Shown here piece by piece: positions 1-6,866 of a DNA stretch of 12,030 bases. The notes beneath the pieces were generated by a model, which saw only the letters and a program-made list of their open reading frames with translations, had not been told where the DNA came from and did no database searches. Origin of the DNA: Pseudomonadota bacterium (GTDB lineage Bacteria; Pseudomonadota; Alphaproteobacteria; Rhizobiales; Beijerinckiaceae). The translations under genes were made by a program, and so were the position numbers. Each line of letters begins with the position of its first letter. Positions within the stretch are counted from its first letter, which is position 1. The stretch spans positions 1 through 12,030 of the forward strand of contig JAKANG010000008.1 of NCBI GenBank assembly GCA_021812505.1. The letters run 5' to 3'.

Positions 1-391
1 CGGCGCGCCCGGTCAGGCCGAGCTGGTCGATCGCCTCGCGCGCCCGCGCCGACGGGTCGTCGAGCCCGTAGATGCGACCGATGAATTCGAGATTCTCGCG
101 GATGGTCAGGTCGGCATAAAGCGAGAAGGCCTGGGTCATGTAGCCGGTGCGGCGCTTGATCTCCGTCTGCTGGGTGAGAATGTCGAAGCCGAGGCACCGG
201 CCCCGGCCCTTGTCGGGGGTCAGCAGGCCGCACAGCATGCGGATGGTGGTGGTCTTGCCGCTGCCGTTCGGGCCGAGAAAGCCGTGGATGCGGCCGCGCC
301 GCACCTGCATCGACAGATTGTCGACCACCAGCTTGCCGTCGAAACTCTTGCTGAGGCCCTCGACGTCGATGACGATGTCGGCGCCGTTCAT
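1..391 (-). CDS. ABC transporter ATP-binding protein, YbhF/CcmA type (partial, N-terminal part)
   Basis: This is the first 130 codons of an ABC ATPase whose 3' part lies beyond base 1. It should hydrolyse ATP in the cytoplasm to drive an ABC-2 type exporter. Seen directly: an N-terminal beta region (IDVEGLSKSF), a canonical Walker A motif GPNGSGKTTT at about residues 44-53, and a Q-loop in the segment GYMTQAFSLYADLT near residue 90. The signature motif and Walker B are outside the window. The ATG at 391-389 overlaps the TGA of the upstream hlyD-like gene by four bases (ATGA), and a GAGG lies 7 bases upstream of it, so translation is probably coupled. In the enterobacterial ybhGFSR operon the ATPase (YbhF) is a tandem fusion followed by two ABC-2 permeases; permease genes are therefore expected just to the left. 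Whether this ATPase is single or tandem cannot be seen. Confidence 0.93.
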   Translation of the reverse strand, partial: MNGADIVIDVEGLSKSFDGKLVVDNLSMQVRRGRIHGFLGPNGSGKTTTIRMLCGLLTPDKGRGRCLGFDILTQQTEIKRRTGYMTQAFSLYADLTIRENLEFIGRIYGLDDPSARAREAIDQLGLTGRA

Positions 392-1380
392 TTCGCCGCC
401 TCGACGGCAAGGAGCCGCGCCTCGATCGGCAGGCCGAGCGGCAGCAGGACGTGAAGGTCGTCGAGCCGCGCGTCCACCCGGAACACCAGCTTGCCGCGCT
501 CCTGAAGCGAGAAGATCACCGGCGGGGTATATTCCGCTTGCTGGGAGATATAGATCACGCGGGCCTGGAGGCCGGCCCGGCAATTGTCGCAGGAAACCGA
601 CACTTTCGCGCCCAGGGCGAAGCGGGAAAGCTGGGTCTCGGGAACGTAGAAGCGGATCTTGCGGTTCTCCGGGGGCAGCAGAGCAAGGATCGGCTGACCG
701 GCGGAAACGATCTCGCCCGGCCAGAAATAGACGTCCTGAATGACGCCGTCGGCCGGCGCATGGACGGTCTGGCGGGCGATTCGCACCTCGATCTGGTCGA
801 GTTCGGCCTGGGCCTGGGCGATGGCGGCGCCGGCGGCGGAAATTTCATGACTGCGGGAAGGAATCAAGCCGGCCTCGACCTGACGTTGGGCCTGGGCAAG
901 ATTGGCCTTGTCGCGGTCGAGCGCGAATTTGGCCTGATCGCGGGCGGCGACCGTGGTCGCGCCGCGCGGCAGGAGATAGACCTGGCGGTCATATTCGGTC
1001 TGCGACAGCACCAGAGCCGCCTTGGCGGAATCGACGGCGGCCCGGAGCACCGCGATCTGTTCCGGCCTTTGCAGCGACGCCTGAAGATTCTTCATGTTGG
1101 CCCTGGACTGCGCGACCTTGGCCTTGGCCTCGGCGCGTTGTTGGTCGAGAATCGGCGTCGCCATGGTGAAGAGCGCCGCGTCCCTGGCGACCTGGTCGCC
1201 CGGCTCGACATTGAGCTTCGCCAGTCTTTCGCCTTCCACGGGACCGATCTGGACGAGGTCGCCCTCGACATAGCCTTCGAGCAGGTCCTGTGGCTTCGTC
1301 GGGGCGAACAGCCTGCCCGCGATCCATCCGATCAGGACCAGGGCGGCCAGCGCGGCGACGATCTTGCGCAATTTCTTCAT
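388..1380 (-). CDS. HlyD-family membrane fusion (periplasmic adaptor) protein, YbhG-like
   Basis: The 330-residue product is a periplasmic adaptor that would connect the inner-membrane ABC exporter to an outer-membrane channel. Residues 7-24 form a single hydrophobic anchor after a MKKLRK start. A lipoyl-like half (about 38-70, GYVEGDLVQIGPVEGE) is followed by a long Ala/Gln/Arg-rich coiled-coil hairpin (about 75-200), the second lipoyl half (HAPADGVIQDV, about 207-217) and a beta-barrel region to the end. The AEYTPPVIFS segment (about 282-291) and the CDNC pair (264-267) are features I associate with YbhG-type adaptors, and the length is close to E. coli YbhG (about 332). The ATG follows GGGAG at 6 bases and overlaps the TetR stop by four bases. 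Substrate unknown; the E. coli relative is linked to drug sensitivity and cation export. Confidence 0.93.
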   Translation of the reverse strand: MKKLRKIVAALAALVLIGWIAGRLFAPTKPQDLLEGYVEGDLVQIGPVEGERLAKLNVEPGDQVARDAALFTMATPILDQQRAEAKAKVAQSRANMKNLQASLQRPEQIAVLRAAVDSAKAALVLSQTEYDRQVYLLPRGATTVAARDQAKFALDRDKANLAQAQRQVEAGLIPSRSHEISAAGAAIAQAQAELDQIEVRIARQTVHAPADGVIQDVYFWPGEIVSAGQPILALLPPENRKIRFYVPETQLSRFALGAKVSVSCDNCRAGLQARVIYISQQAEYTPPVIFSLQERGKLVFRVDARLDDLHVLLPLGLPIEARLLAVEAAK

Positions 1381-2000
1381 GCCGTTCTCCCGGTCAGGGC
1401 GCGCAGCAGAAGCTCGACATGCGCCTCCATCATCGCGTTGGCGTCGAGCGGCTCGATGCGCGCGAAAACCACGCTCCAGATCGCGGCCACGAGGGCCGGG
1501 GCGATGAACAGCTGCGGAAAGCGGGCTGGCTCGTCGGAGATGAACTCGCCGCTGCCCAGGCCTTTGGCGATTATCGCGCGAATCAGGCTCATGCCGCGGG
1601 AAATGATCTCGCGATGGTAAAATTGCGCGATCGCGGGAAAGCGCGCGCCCTCCGACAGCACGAGATGAAGCACCTGCCGGCGCTCGGGGTCCTGCACGCC
1701 GAGCGCCATCGCCCGCCCCATCAGCCGCAGCAATTCGCTCGCGGGGGCCGGAGAGGCGGCGATAGCCTGTTCGACCTGGGTCAGGGTCGCGCCGATCGTG
1801 CTGGCGACAATGGCTTCGAGCAGGTCTTGCTTGGATGGGAAATAGAGATAGATCGTGCCCTTGGCGACGCCGGCCGCGGCGGCGACATCGTCGAGCCTCG
1901 TCGCGGAGAAGCCTTTTTGCGCGAATAGATCGAGCGCGGCGGCGCGGATCGCCCGCATCCTTTCCTCACGTTCGGCCGATGTTCGCGCCTGTCGTCCCAT
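1377..2000 (-). CDS. TetR/AcrR-family transcriptional regulator (CecR-like position)
   Basis: A 207-residue regulator that should bind DNA as a dimer and repress its own exporter operon until an effector binds. The N-terminal helix-turn-helix is clear at about residues 15-60 (RAIRAAALDLFAQKG, then DDVAAAAGVAKGTIYLYFPS, the typical TetR recognition helix with the TIYLYF signature). The C-terminal ligand/dimer domain (about 70-207) has LSEGARFPAIAQFYHREI, reminiscent of AefR-type TetR C-terminal domains. It is the first gene of an operon with the HlyD and ABC ATPase genes (ATGA overlap at 1377-1380), the same order as cecR-ybhG-ybhF. A perfect palindrome ends 17 bases upstream of the ATG and is the likely autoregulatory operator. 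The ribosome binding site is weak (GAGCGA, about 7 bases upstream). The effector cannot be predicted. Confidence 0.93.
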   Translation of the reverse strand: MGRQARTSAEREERMRAIRAAALDLFAQKGFSATRLDDVAAAAGVAKGTIYLYFPSKQDLLEAIVASTIGATLTQVEQAIAASPAPASELLRLMGRAMALGVQDPERRQVLHLVLSEGARFPAIAQFYHREIISRGMSLIRAIIAKGLGSGEFISDEPARFPQLFIAPALVAAIWSVVFARIEPLDANAMMEAHVELLLRALTGRTA

Positions 2001-2016
2001 GGCTTCGCTCGCAAAA

Positions 2017-2038
2017 TATGACTGACTGACCAGTCATA
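2017..2038. promoter_or_regulatory. Palindromic operator, probable TetR binding site
   Basis: Two perfect 8-bp arms, TATGACTG and CAGTCATA, flank the 6-bp centre ACTGAC. TetR-family operators are commonly inverted repeats of this size, and this one lies 17 bases upstream of the tetR-like start, where a bound repressor would block transcription of the exporter operon. The assignment to this TetR protein is inferred from position and symmetry. Confidence 0.7.
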
Positions 2039-2043
2039 AAATC

Positions 2044-2077
2044 ACATAACAAATATCAGGGCCTTGATCGGCGTCAA
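2044..2077 (-). promoter_or_regulatory. Candidate promoter of the tetR-hlyD-ABC operon
   Basis: On the minus strand TTGACG (2077-2072) is followed after 16 bases by TATTTG (2055-2050), with a second A/T-rich option TTATGT (2049-2044). Either would place transcription start just before the palindrome at 2017-2038, so repressor binding would block initiation or early elongation. The -35 shares bases with the FNR/FixK-type box at 2064-2077, so it may be fortuitous. Confidence 0.35.
2064..2077 (+). promoter_or_regulatory. FixK/FNR-type box upstream of the CBS-BON gene
   Basis: The sequence TTGATCGGCGTCAA has the TTGA-N6-TCAA symmetry of Crp/Fnr-superfamily anaerobic activators (FixK, FNR, Anr), and the flanking CC/GG extend the palindrome to 6-bp arms (2062-2079). 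Its centre (2070.5) is about 41 bases before a start point predicted from the -10-like TAAACT at 2099-2104, which is the classical class II activator distance. It could also influence the divergent tetR gene. No regulator gene is in the window. Confidence 0.6.
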
Positions 2078-2098
2078 GGTTTGGTCGAGGATCGCGCC

Positions 2099-2104
2099 TA
2101 AACT
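2099..2104 (+). promoter_or_regulatory. Candidate -10 element for the CBS-BON gene
   Basis: TAAACT matches four of six positions of the sigma-70 -10 consensus. Transcription would begin near 2111, about 41 bases after the centre of the FixK/FNR-type box. There is no good -35, which fits an activator-dependent promoter. An alternative, weaker choice is TTGGTC (2081-2086) plus TATCGA (2104-2109), 17 bases apart. Confidence 0.35.
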
Positions 2105-2186
2105 ATCGATAAAGGGCGTTTCGCCCAGGTAAAGGATCGGCGCGCGGATCGGACGACGGGCGCGCTTGAAAAATCGGGAGGCGAGA

Positions 2187-2906
2187 ATGCGAGCGTCGGA
2201 AATCATGGTCAGCCCGGTCAAGTCCATCAGTCCTGATGCGACGATCGAGGAAGCCGTTGAAATGCTGCTGTCGATGCATGTTTCCGGCGCCCCTGTCGTG
2301 GACGCCGACGGCCGGCTCGTCGGCGTGATCAGCGAGGCGGATTTCCTGCACCGCGCCGAACTGGGGACATCCAAACGCAAGCCGCGCTGGATCGAATTCC
2401 TGCTCGGCCCGGGAGAAAGCGCGGAAGCCTATGTGATGAGCCACGGCCGCAAGGTCGGCGACATCATGACCCGCGAGGTCGTCAGCGTGAACGCCGCGGC
2501 GTCGCTCAATGAGGTTGTCGATGTGATGGAGCGGCGCAAGATCAAGCGCCTGCCGGTGGTGAGCGGCGACCAGCTCGTCGGCATCATCAGCCGCTCCGAT
2601 CTGCTGCGGGCCCTGTCCAAGACTCTCGTCGCCAGCAAAGCCGCCCCCGGCGAGGTCAGCGACCAGGCGATTCTCGACAAGCTGATGACGGAGCTCAAGG
2701 ATCAGGGATTGGCGTCGCCGAAATCACTCGAGGTCACCGTCGACCATGGCGTGGTGACCCTGAAGGGCGAGATTTTCGACGAAAGGCAGCGCCCCGCCCT
2801 GATCGTCGCCGCCGAGAACATTCCCGGCGTGACAAAGGTCGTGGATCAGCTCACCTGGATCGAGCCGTTCTCCGGCATGTCGATCAACAACAGCCGGGGT
2901 TTCTGA
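2187..2906 (+). CDS. CBS-domain pair protein with C-terminal BON domain
   Basis: The 239-residue product is a soluble protein with two CBS motifs and a BON domain. CBS1 covers about residues 1-57 (MRASEIMVSPVKSI through HVSGAPVVD and VGVISEADFLHR). An insert follows (about 58-86, with KPRWIEFLLG). CBS2 is at about 88-145 (VGDIMTREVVSV, IKRLPVV, VGIISRSDLLRAL). The BON domain is at about 158-225 (VTVDHGVVTLKGEI, then IPGVTKVVDQL). CBS pairs usually bind adenine nucleotides; BON domains bind phospholipid or other partners. Similar CBS-BON proteins are widespread in alphaproteobacteria, often with stress or low-oxygen genes. The ATG at 2187 is preferred because GGGAGG lies 5 bases upstream; a TTG at 2166 in the same frame lacks such a site. 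It stands alone, read away from the tetR operon, with a FixK/FNR-type box upstream. It ends 3 bases before the convergent KAP-type gene. Confidence 0.93.
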   Translation: MRASEIMVSPVKSISPDATIEEAVEMLLSMHVSGAPVVDADGRLVGVISEADFLHRAELGTSKRKPRWIEFLLGPGESAEAYVMSHGRKVGDIMTREVVSVNAAASLNEVVDVMERRKIKRLPVVSGDQLVGIISRSDLLRALSKTLVASKAAPGEVSDQAILDKLMTELKDQGLASPKSLEVTVDHGVVTLKGEIFDERQRPALIVAAENIPGVTKVVDQLTWIEPFSGMSINNSRGF

Positions 2907-2909
2907 AGC

Positions 2910-4823
2910 TCAGGCCGCCGAAACCCTGCGGGCGAGCGCCGCCGCCCGTTTGGCGTCCGCCAGGCTGATCGGCCCGCCGATCGCGGTGGCGTTGGCGGAG
3001 GCTTCCCGCAATGCGGGCGAGCCCGCGGGAGCGAAGGCCCCGTGCTCCGCGCCGAGCGCCCGGGCGAGCGCCGCGCGATCCTCGGCGGCGCCGCCGATGT
3101 CCGCCGCGATGAACAAGGCCAGCGCGGCGGTCAGTCCGGCGGGGGCGCCGGGCGCCGGGCGCAGGAAGCGGAAAAGATTGCGCAGGCGTTTTTCGGCGCG
3201 CGGGTTCGATCCCGCCAGCGGCGCCATCGCTGCGGTCAGGCGCGTCTCCAGCGGCGACAGCGGCGTGTCGAAGGGCGCCAGCGCGACCGGCTCGCCAGGT
3301 CCGTCGTCATTGAGCCGCAACGGCAATTGGATCCGGCGCGCGATTTCCTCGCCCCCGTTGGGGAACAAGCTTGAGTCGAGCGCATGCACGGCGACGAAGC
3401 CGGGGCGCGCCAGCAAGTCGTGGGCGCGGCGAAACAGATCGGCGGGCTGGGCCGCGCTTTCATAGCCGTCCACGGCCACGACGACGCGCCGCGGCGCGCC
3501 GGCCACGGTCGCGTGCAGGACGAGATCGGAAAGCGATTCGAGAAAGCCCAGGGCGTGGTTGCGCTTCAGCGACTCTTCGTCGCTTTCCAGAAACAGCGGC
3601 GGATTGCGGCTGGCGCCGGCGGCGTTGGCGCGGCGCTCGGCTTCGGAGGCTTTGCGGGCGAGCGCGTCCACTTCGCCGCCCATCAGTTCGACATTGCGCG
3701 CCTGATGGGCCAGTGTCAGATCGACTTCATGCCTCTTGTCCGCGACATCCTGGTCGAGCAGGCCGGCGGCATGGATCAGCGGACGCATGAAATTCACGGC
3801 GCGCCAGACATTGAGGCCCGCAAGCGCGAGGGCGATCAGCGTGAAAAACCGCGCGGCGAGAGGCAGCCAGCCCAGATGGCCTTGCAGGACGTCGGCGCTC
3901 TGGGCGCCGATCGAGCCGCCGCTGGCGATCAGGCCGAGCAGGCCGGCCTTGTTGGCGGCGAGCCAGGCCACGCCCTTGCCGGCGGCGAAGGCGATCGCGG
4001 CCAGCAGCAGCAGCCGCGCCTGGCCCTTGAAGGCGTAAAGGCTGCGCAGCGAGGCCAGCAGGCGGCGGGCCAGTCCGCGCGACTCATTGAGGTCGCGCGT
4101 GAGATCCTTGAAGGCCGCCAAAGCCTCGCCGGCGAAGCCGAAGCGGCGCAGCCGTGGCTCGAAGGCGTTGCGGATTTTCCGCGCATAAATGTCCACCCGG
4201 GTTCCCGGCGTCTCAAAAAGCAGGATGTCCTTGAGGGCGGCGCGCCGCATTTCCGACTCCGACAGGGCCTGCTTTTCCGCGATCAGCTTGCGGCGCATGT
4301 CCTGAAGTTCGTCGCGCGTGGCGCGGGCGATCGCGCCGGGGTCGGCGCCGAAATGCGGGGCCTCCCGCGCCGCCTCCTGCGCCAGCGCGCCGAAGCGCGG
4401 CGAAAGCCCGCGATAGAGCGCGGCGGCGAGCGCGCGCTCTGGCTCTTCGGCGAGGTCGGCGGCGCGCAGGGCCACGACCGGCGCGTCGGCGGCGATCAGG
4501 GTCTCGGTCAGCCAGTTGAAGGCGGTGCTTTTGCCGCCGCCGGCGGCGGCGAACAGGCCGATGGCGAAGGGGGTCGGGGCGTCGGGCCGGCGCAACAGGT
4601 CGGCGAGCCGCCTGAGCAGGCTCTGCGTCTGCGCCGTGAATGCGGCCTTGGCGGGCGGAGCGGGCGCGTCAGGCTCGAACAGGAGCTTTTCGGCGAGCGC
4701 GGGAGCGGGGCGGGCCGGCGCCGGGGCTTGCGGCGCCGGAATGGGCATTTGCGGTTCCGCCCGGCGCGCGGGGGCGAGGGCGGCAAGATCCAGATCGCGG
4801 CGTTCGGGCTGGGCTGCGGACAA
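2910..4823 (-). CDS. KAP-family-like membrane P-loop NTPase
   Basis: With the TTG start the product has 637 residues: a Pro/Ala-rich N-terminal linker (about 10-50), a P-loop region GLFAAAGGGKST (89-100, Lys98), a helical insert, two hydrophobic segments (about 271-290 and 319-340), a helical/coiled stretch (about 350-400), and a Walker B-like strand RRVVVAVDGYES (Asp452) followed by PGFVAVHALDSSLF. Membrane helices inserted between Walker A and Walker B, and the D...FV...LD pattern, are hallmarks of KAP NTPases (Kidins220/PifA family), membrane-anchored ATPases of varied and often unknown role. The first Walker A glycine is Ala and the second Walker B acidic residue is Gly, so activity is uncertain. 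Start: TTG at 4823 with AGGAG 7 bases upstream; the frame is open to an ATG at 4970, but that extension is AT-rich and lies partly upstream of a candidate promoter. It stands alone, convergent with the CBS-BON gene and divergent from ettA. Confidence 0.82.
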   Translation of the reverse strand: MSAAQPERRDLDLAALAPARRAEPQMPIPAPQAPAPARPAPALAEKLLFEPDAPAPPAKAAFTAQTQSLLRRLADLLRRPDAPTPFAIGLFAAAGGGKSTAFNWLTETLIAADAPVVALRAADLAEEPERALAAALYRGLSPRFGALAQEAAREAPHFGADPGAIARATRDELQDMRRKLIAEKQALSESEMRRAALKDILLFETPGTRVDIYARKIRNAFEPRLRRFGFAGEALAAFKDLTRDLNESRGLARRLLASLRSLYAFKGQARLLLLAAIAFAAGKGVAWLAANKAGLLGLIASGGSIGAQSADVLQGHLGWLPLAARFFTLIALALAGLNVWRAVNFMRPLIHAAGLLDQDVADKRHEVDLTLAHQARNVELMGGEVDALARKASEAERRANAAGASRNPPLFLESDEESLKRNHALGFLESLSDLVLHATVAGAPRRVVVAVDGYESAAQPADLFRRAHDLLARPGFVAVHALDSSLFPNGGEEIARRIQLPLRLNDDGPGEPVALAPFDTPLSPLETRLTAAMAPLAGSNPRAEKRLRNLFRFLRPAPGAPAGLTAALALFIAADIGGAAEDRAALARALGAEHGAFAPAGSPALREASANATAIGGPISLADAKRAAALARRVSAA

Positions 4824-4859
4824 GTTCAAGCTCCTGATGCGGGCGGGCGCGCCATTTTC

Positions 4860-4897
4860 GAACGAAATCCGCTCATACTGAATCGGGGATTTCGTTC
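4860..4897. repeat. 11-bp perfect inverted repeat in the leader of the KAP-type gene
   Basis: Arms GAACGAAATCC (4860-4870) and GGATTTCGTTC (4887-4897) are perfectly complementary across a 16-base spacer; two more pairs (4857-4858 with 4899-4900) form after one mismatch. It lies between the candidate promoter and the proposed TTG start, so it could fold as an RNA hairpin in the leader or serve as an operator for a dimeric regulator. It is not a typical terminator, as no T-run follows on the minus strand. Confidence 0.6.
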
Positions 4898-4915
4898 TAA
4901 TCTTTTGTTTTTTTA

Positions 4916-4943
4916 AGCATAATCTTATCCAAAAAGTCTGCAA
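4916..4943 (-). promoter_or_regulatory. Candidate promoter of the KAP-type NTPase gene
   Basis: On the minus strand TTGCAG (4943-4938) and TATGCT (4921-4916) are separated by 16 bases, giving a predicted start near 4909. This would leave a leader of about 85 bases containing the inverted repeat and the AGGAG site before the TTG at 4823. The match to sigma-70 consensus is moderate. Confidence 0.35.
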
Positions 4944-5165
4944 CCTTTTGGGATTACGCTCTAGCCTCATTAACGTAAACGCAGAGCCTTGATAGGGTGT
5001 AAAGACATTTTTTTCGCGGCGGAACGGTCAAGTCGTCTTCGAGCGCGCCCTTTTCGAAAAAGCCGTTTTCTCATCGCAGGCCATGCTCTAAAAGGCCGCG
5101 GCAGGAACAGTTCTTCTCGCGGCGGGAATTCCGGCGCGCGGCACAACAGGAAAGCGTTTTCGCCC

Positions 5166-6818
5166 ATGGCGCGGCAGTTCATCTATCACATGCAGGGCCT
5201 CTCCAAGACCTGGCCCGGCGGCAAGAAGGTTCTCGACAACGTCCATCTCTCCTTCTACCCGGACGCGAAAATCGGCGTTCTCGGCGTCAATGGCTCGGGC
5301 AAATCGACGCTTTTGCGCATCATGGCGGGACTGGATAAGGATTTTTCGGGCGAAGCCTGGGCGGCGGAGGGCGCGACCATCGGCTATCTGCCGCAGGAGC
5401 CCAAGCTTGACGAGACGCTCGACGTGCGCGGCAATGTCATGCTCGGCGTCGCGGCGAAAAAGGCCGTTCTCGACCGCTACAACGAGCTCGCCATGAATTA
5501 TTCGGACGAGACGGCGGACGAAATGACCAGCCTGCAGGACGAGATCGAGGCCAAGGGCCTGTGGGATCTCGACAGCCAGGTCGACCAAGCGATGGACGCG
5601 CTCGGCTGTCCGACCGATGAAGGTCCTGTCAGCAACATGTCTGGCGGCGAAAAGCGCCGCGTCGCCCTATGCAAGCTCCTGCTGGAGCAGCCCGATCTGC
5701 TGCTGCTCGACGAGCCGACCAACCATCTCGACGCCGAAACCGTGAACTGGCTCGAAGGCCATTTGCGCAACTATCCCGGCGCGATCCTCATCGTCACTCA
5801 CGACCGTTATTTCCTCGATAATGTGACGGGCTGGATTCTCGAACTCGACCGCGGCCGCGGCATTCCCTACGAGGGCAATTATTCGAGCTGGCTGGCGCAG
5901 AAGCAGAAGCGCCTCGCCCAGGAAGGCCGTGAGGAGGAAGCGCGCCAGCGCGCGATCGAAGCGGAAAGCGAATGGATCTCCTCCAGCCCGAAGGCGCGCC
6001 AGGCCAAGAACAAGGCCCGCATCCAGCGCTATGACGAATTGGTCGCCAAGCAGAACGACAAGGGGCCGACGACCGCGCAGATCATCATTCCGGTGGCGGA
6101 GCGGCTGGGCCAGAACGTCATCGAATTCAAGCATTTGTCGAAAGGTTTCGGCGACCAGCTGCTGATCGACGACCTGTCCTTCAAGCTGCCGCCCGGCGGC
6201 ATTGTCGGCGTGATCGGCCCCAACGGCGCCGGCAAAACAACCTTGTTCCGGATGATCACCGGCCAGGAAAAACCGGATTCCGGTGAGATCGAGATCGGCG
6301 AGAGCGTGCAGCTCGGCTATGTCGATCAGTCGCGTGATTCCCTCGACGACAAGAAGACGGTGTGGGAAGAAATTTCCGGCGGCAATGACGTGATCTATCT
6401 TGGCAAACGCGAGATCAATTCGCGCGGCTATTGCTCGACCTTCAACTTCAAGGGCGCCGACCAGCAAAAAAAGGTCGGCATGCTGTCGGGCGGCGAGCGC
6501 AACCGCGTCCATCTCGCCAAAATGCTGAAAAAAGGCGCGAATGTCCTGCTGCTCGACGAGCCGACCAACGATCTCGACGTCGAAACTTTGCGCGCGCTCG
6601 AAGAGGCCTTGCAGGATTATGCGGGCTGCGCCGTGATCATCAGCCACGACCGCTTCTTTCTCGACCGCGTCGCCACCCACATGCTGGCCTTCGAGGGCGA
6701 CAGCCATGTCGAATGGTTCGAGGGCAATTTCGCCGATTACGAGGAAGACAAGAAACGCCGGCTGGGCGTGGACAGCTTGATCCCACACCGGTTGAAGTAC
6801 AAAAAGTTTTCAAGGTGA
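5166..6818 (+). CDS. ettA: Energy-dependent translational throttle protein EttA (ABC-F)
   Basis: A 550-residue cytosolic ABC-F ATPase (E. coli EttA is 555) that binds the ribosomal E site and gates entry into elongation according to ATP/ADP level. It has two nucleotide-binding domains and no membrane segment. NBD1: Walker [10 protein letters not shown] (40-48), the EttA-type arm insert (about 95-135), signature MSGGEKRR (158-165), Walker [12 protein letters not shown] with Glu183. The basic, coiled inter-domain linker (about 242-300) has [24 protein letters not shown]2: GPNGAGKTT (351-359), LSGGERNR (440-447), [11 protein letters not shown] with Glu465. The C-terminus [11 protein letters not shown] is the basic tail expected of EttA. 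The ATG at 5166 begins [14 protein letters not shown], the usual family start; the open frame extends upstream to 4989 but that part has no family similarity. AGGAAA lies about 12 bases upstream, a long spacing. Likely monocistronic housekeeping gene. Confidence 0.97.
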   Translation: MARQFIYHMQGLSKTWPGGKKVLDNVHLSFYPDAKIGVLGVNGSGKSTLLRIMAGLDKDFSGEAWAAEGATIGYLPQEPKLDETLDVRGNVMLGVAAKKAVLDRYNELAMNYSDETADEMTSLQDEIEAKGLWDLDSQVDQAMDALGCPTDEGPVSNMSGGEKRRVALCKLLLEQPDLLLLDEPTNHLDAETVNWLEGHLRNYPGAILIVTHDRYFLDNVTGWILELDRGRGIPYEGNYSSWLAQKQKRLAQEGREEEARQRAIEAESEWISSSPKARQAKNKARIQRYDELVAKQNDKGPTTAQIIIPVAERLGQNVIEFKHLSKGFGDQLLIDDLSFKLPPGGIVGVIGPNGAGKTTLFRMITGQEKPDSGEIEIGESVQLGYVDQSRDSLDDKKTVWEEISGGNDVIYLGKREINSRGYCSTFNFKGADQQKKVGMLSGGERNRVHLAKMLKKGANVLLLDEPTNDLDVETLRALEEALQDYAGCAVIISHDRFFLDRVATHMLAFEGDSHVEWFEGNFADYEEDKKRRLGVDSLIPHRLKYKKFSR

Positions 6819-6822
6819 GAGT

Positions 6823-6845
6823 CCTTCTCCCGCAAGGGGAGAAGG
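6823..6845. terminator. Palindromic hairpin between ettA and mrr, possible shared terminator
   Basis: Stem CCTTCTCCC (6823-6831) pairs perfectly with GGGAGAAGG (6837-6845) around the 5-base loop GCAAG, beginning 4 bases after the ettA stop. No T-run follows on the plus strand, so it is not a textbook Rho-independent terminator, but the position in a 48-bp convergent gap suits transcript end protection in both directions. Similar CTTCTCCCGCAAGGGGAGAAG palindromes recur between genes in many alphaproteobacteria, so it may be a copy of a dispersed repeat. Confidence 0.55.
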
Positions 6846-6866
6846 GATTCTGGCGCGAAACGTCGG

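Larger units (their letters stand above)
4824..5165. other. 342-bp divergent intergenic region between the KAP-type gene and ettA
   Basis: This spacer is clearly more AT-rich than the coding DNA, especially about 4900-5015. It holds the ribosome binding site of the minus-strand gene (AGGAG, 4831-4835), an 11-bp inverted repeat (4860-4897), a candidate minus-strand promoter (4916-4943), and on the plus side a weak promoter-like pair TTGGGA (4948-4953) and TAACGT (4971-4976), 17 bases apart, that could serve ettA. A 10-bp palindrome TTTTCGAAAA sits at 5051-5060. Bases 5062-5165 show only the AGGAAA before the ettA start. No convincing small gene was seen. Confidence 0.6.

Noticed and set aside
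451..1620. Plus-strand open frame of 389 codons across the hlyD and tetR genes
   Set aside because: It spans two well-supported genes on the other strand and shows no recognisable domain.
2114..2126. Small hairpin GGGCG-TTT-CGCCC upstream of the CBS-BON gene
   Set aside because: A 5-bp stem is expected often by chance in GC-rich DNA and has no T-run or conserved context.
2166..2186. TTG start extending the CBS-BON protein by 7 residues
   Set aside because: The ATG at 2187 has GGGAGG 5 bases upstream and begins directly at the CBS motif.
3384..4916. Plus-strand open frame of 510 codons opposite the KAP-type gene
   Set aside because: Gln/Gly/Arg-rich low-complexity translation with no motif, opposite a frame with a P-loop and membrane helices.
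5051..5060. Palindrome TTTTCGAAAA before ettA
   Set aside because: Short and self-complementary at the centre with no second copy; not enough to call a site.
4989..5165. Upstream extension of EttA in the same frame
   Set aside because: The 59 extra residues have no similarity to EttA, whose normal start is the MARQFIYHM at 5166.
4823..5166. AT-rich spacer as a sign of horizontal transfer or an att site
   Set aside because: No direct repeats, tRNA or integrase nearby; a divergent promoter region explains the composition.
5667..6788. Minus-strand open frame of 373 codons opposite ettA
   Set aside because: Antisense to intact Walker and signature motifs of EttA; no independent evidence.
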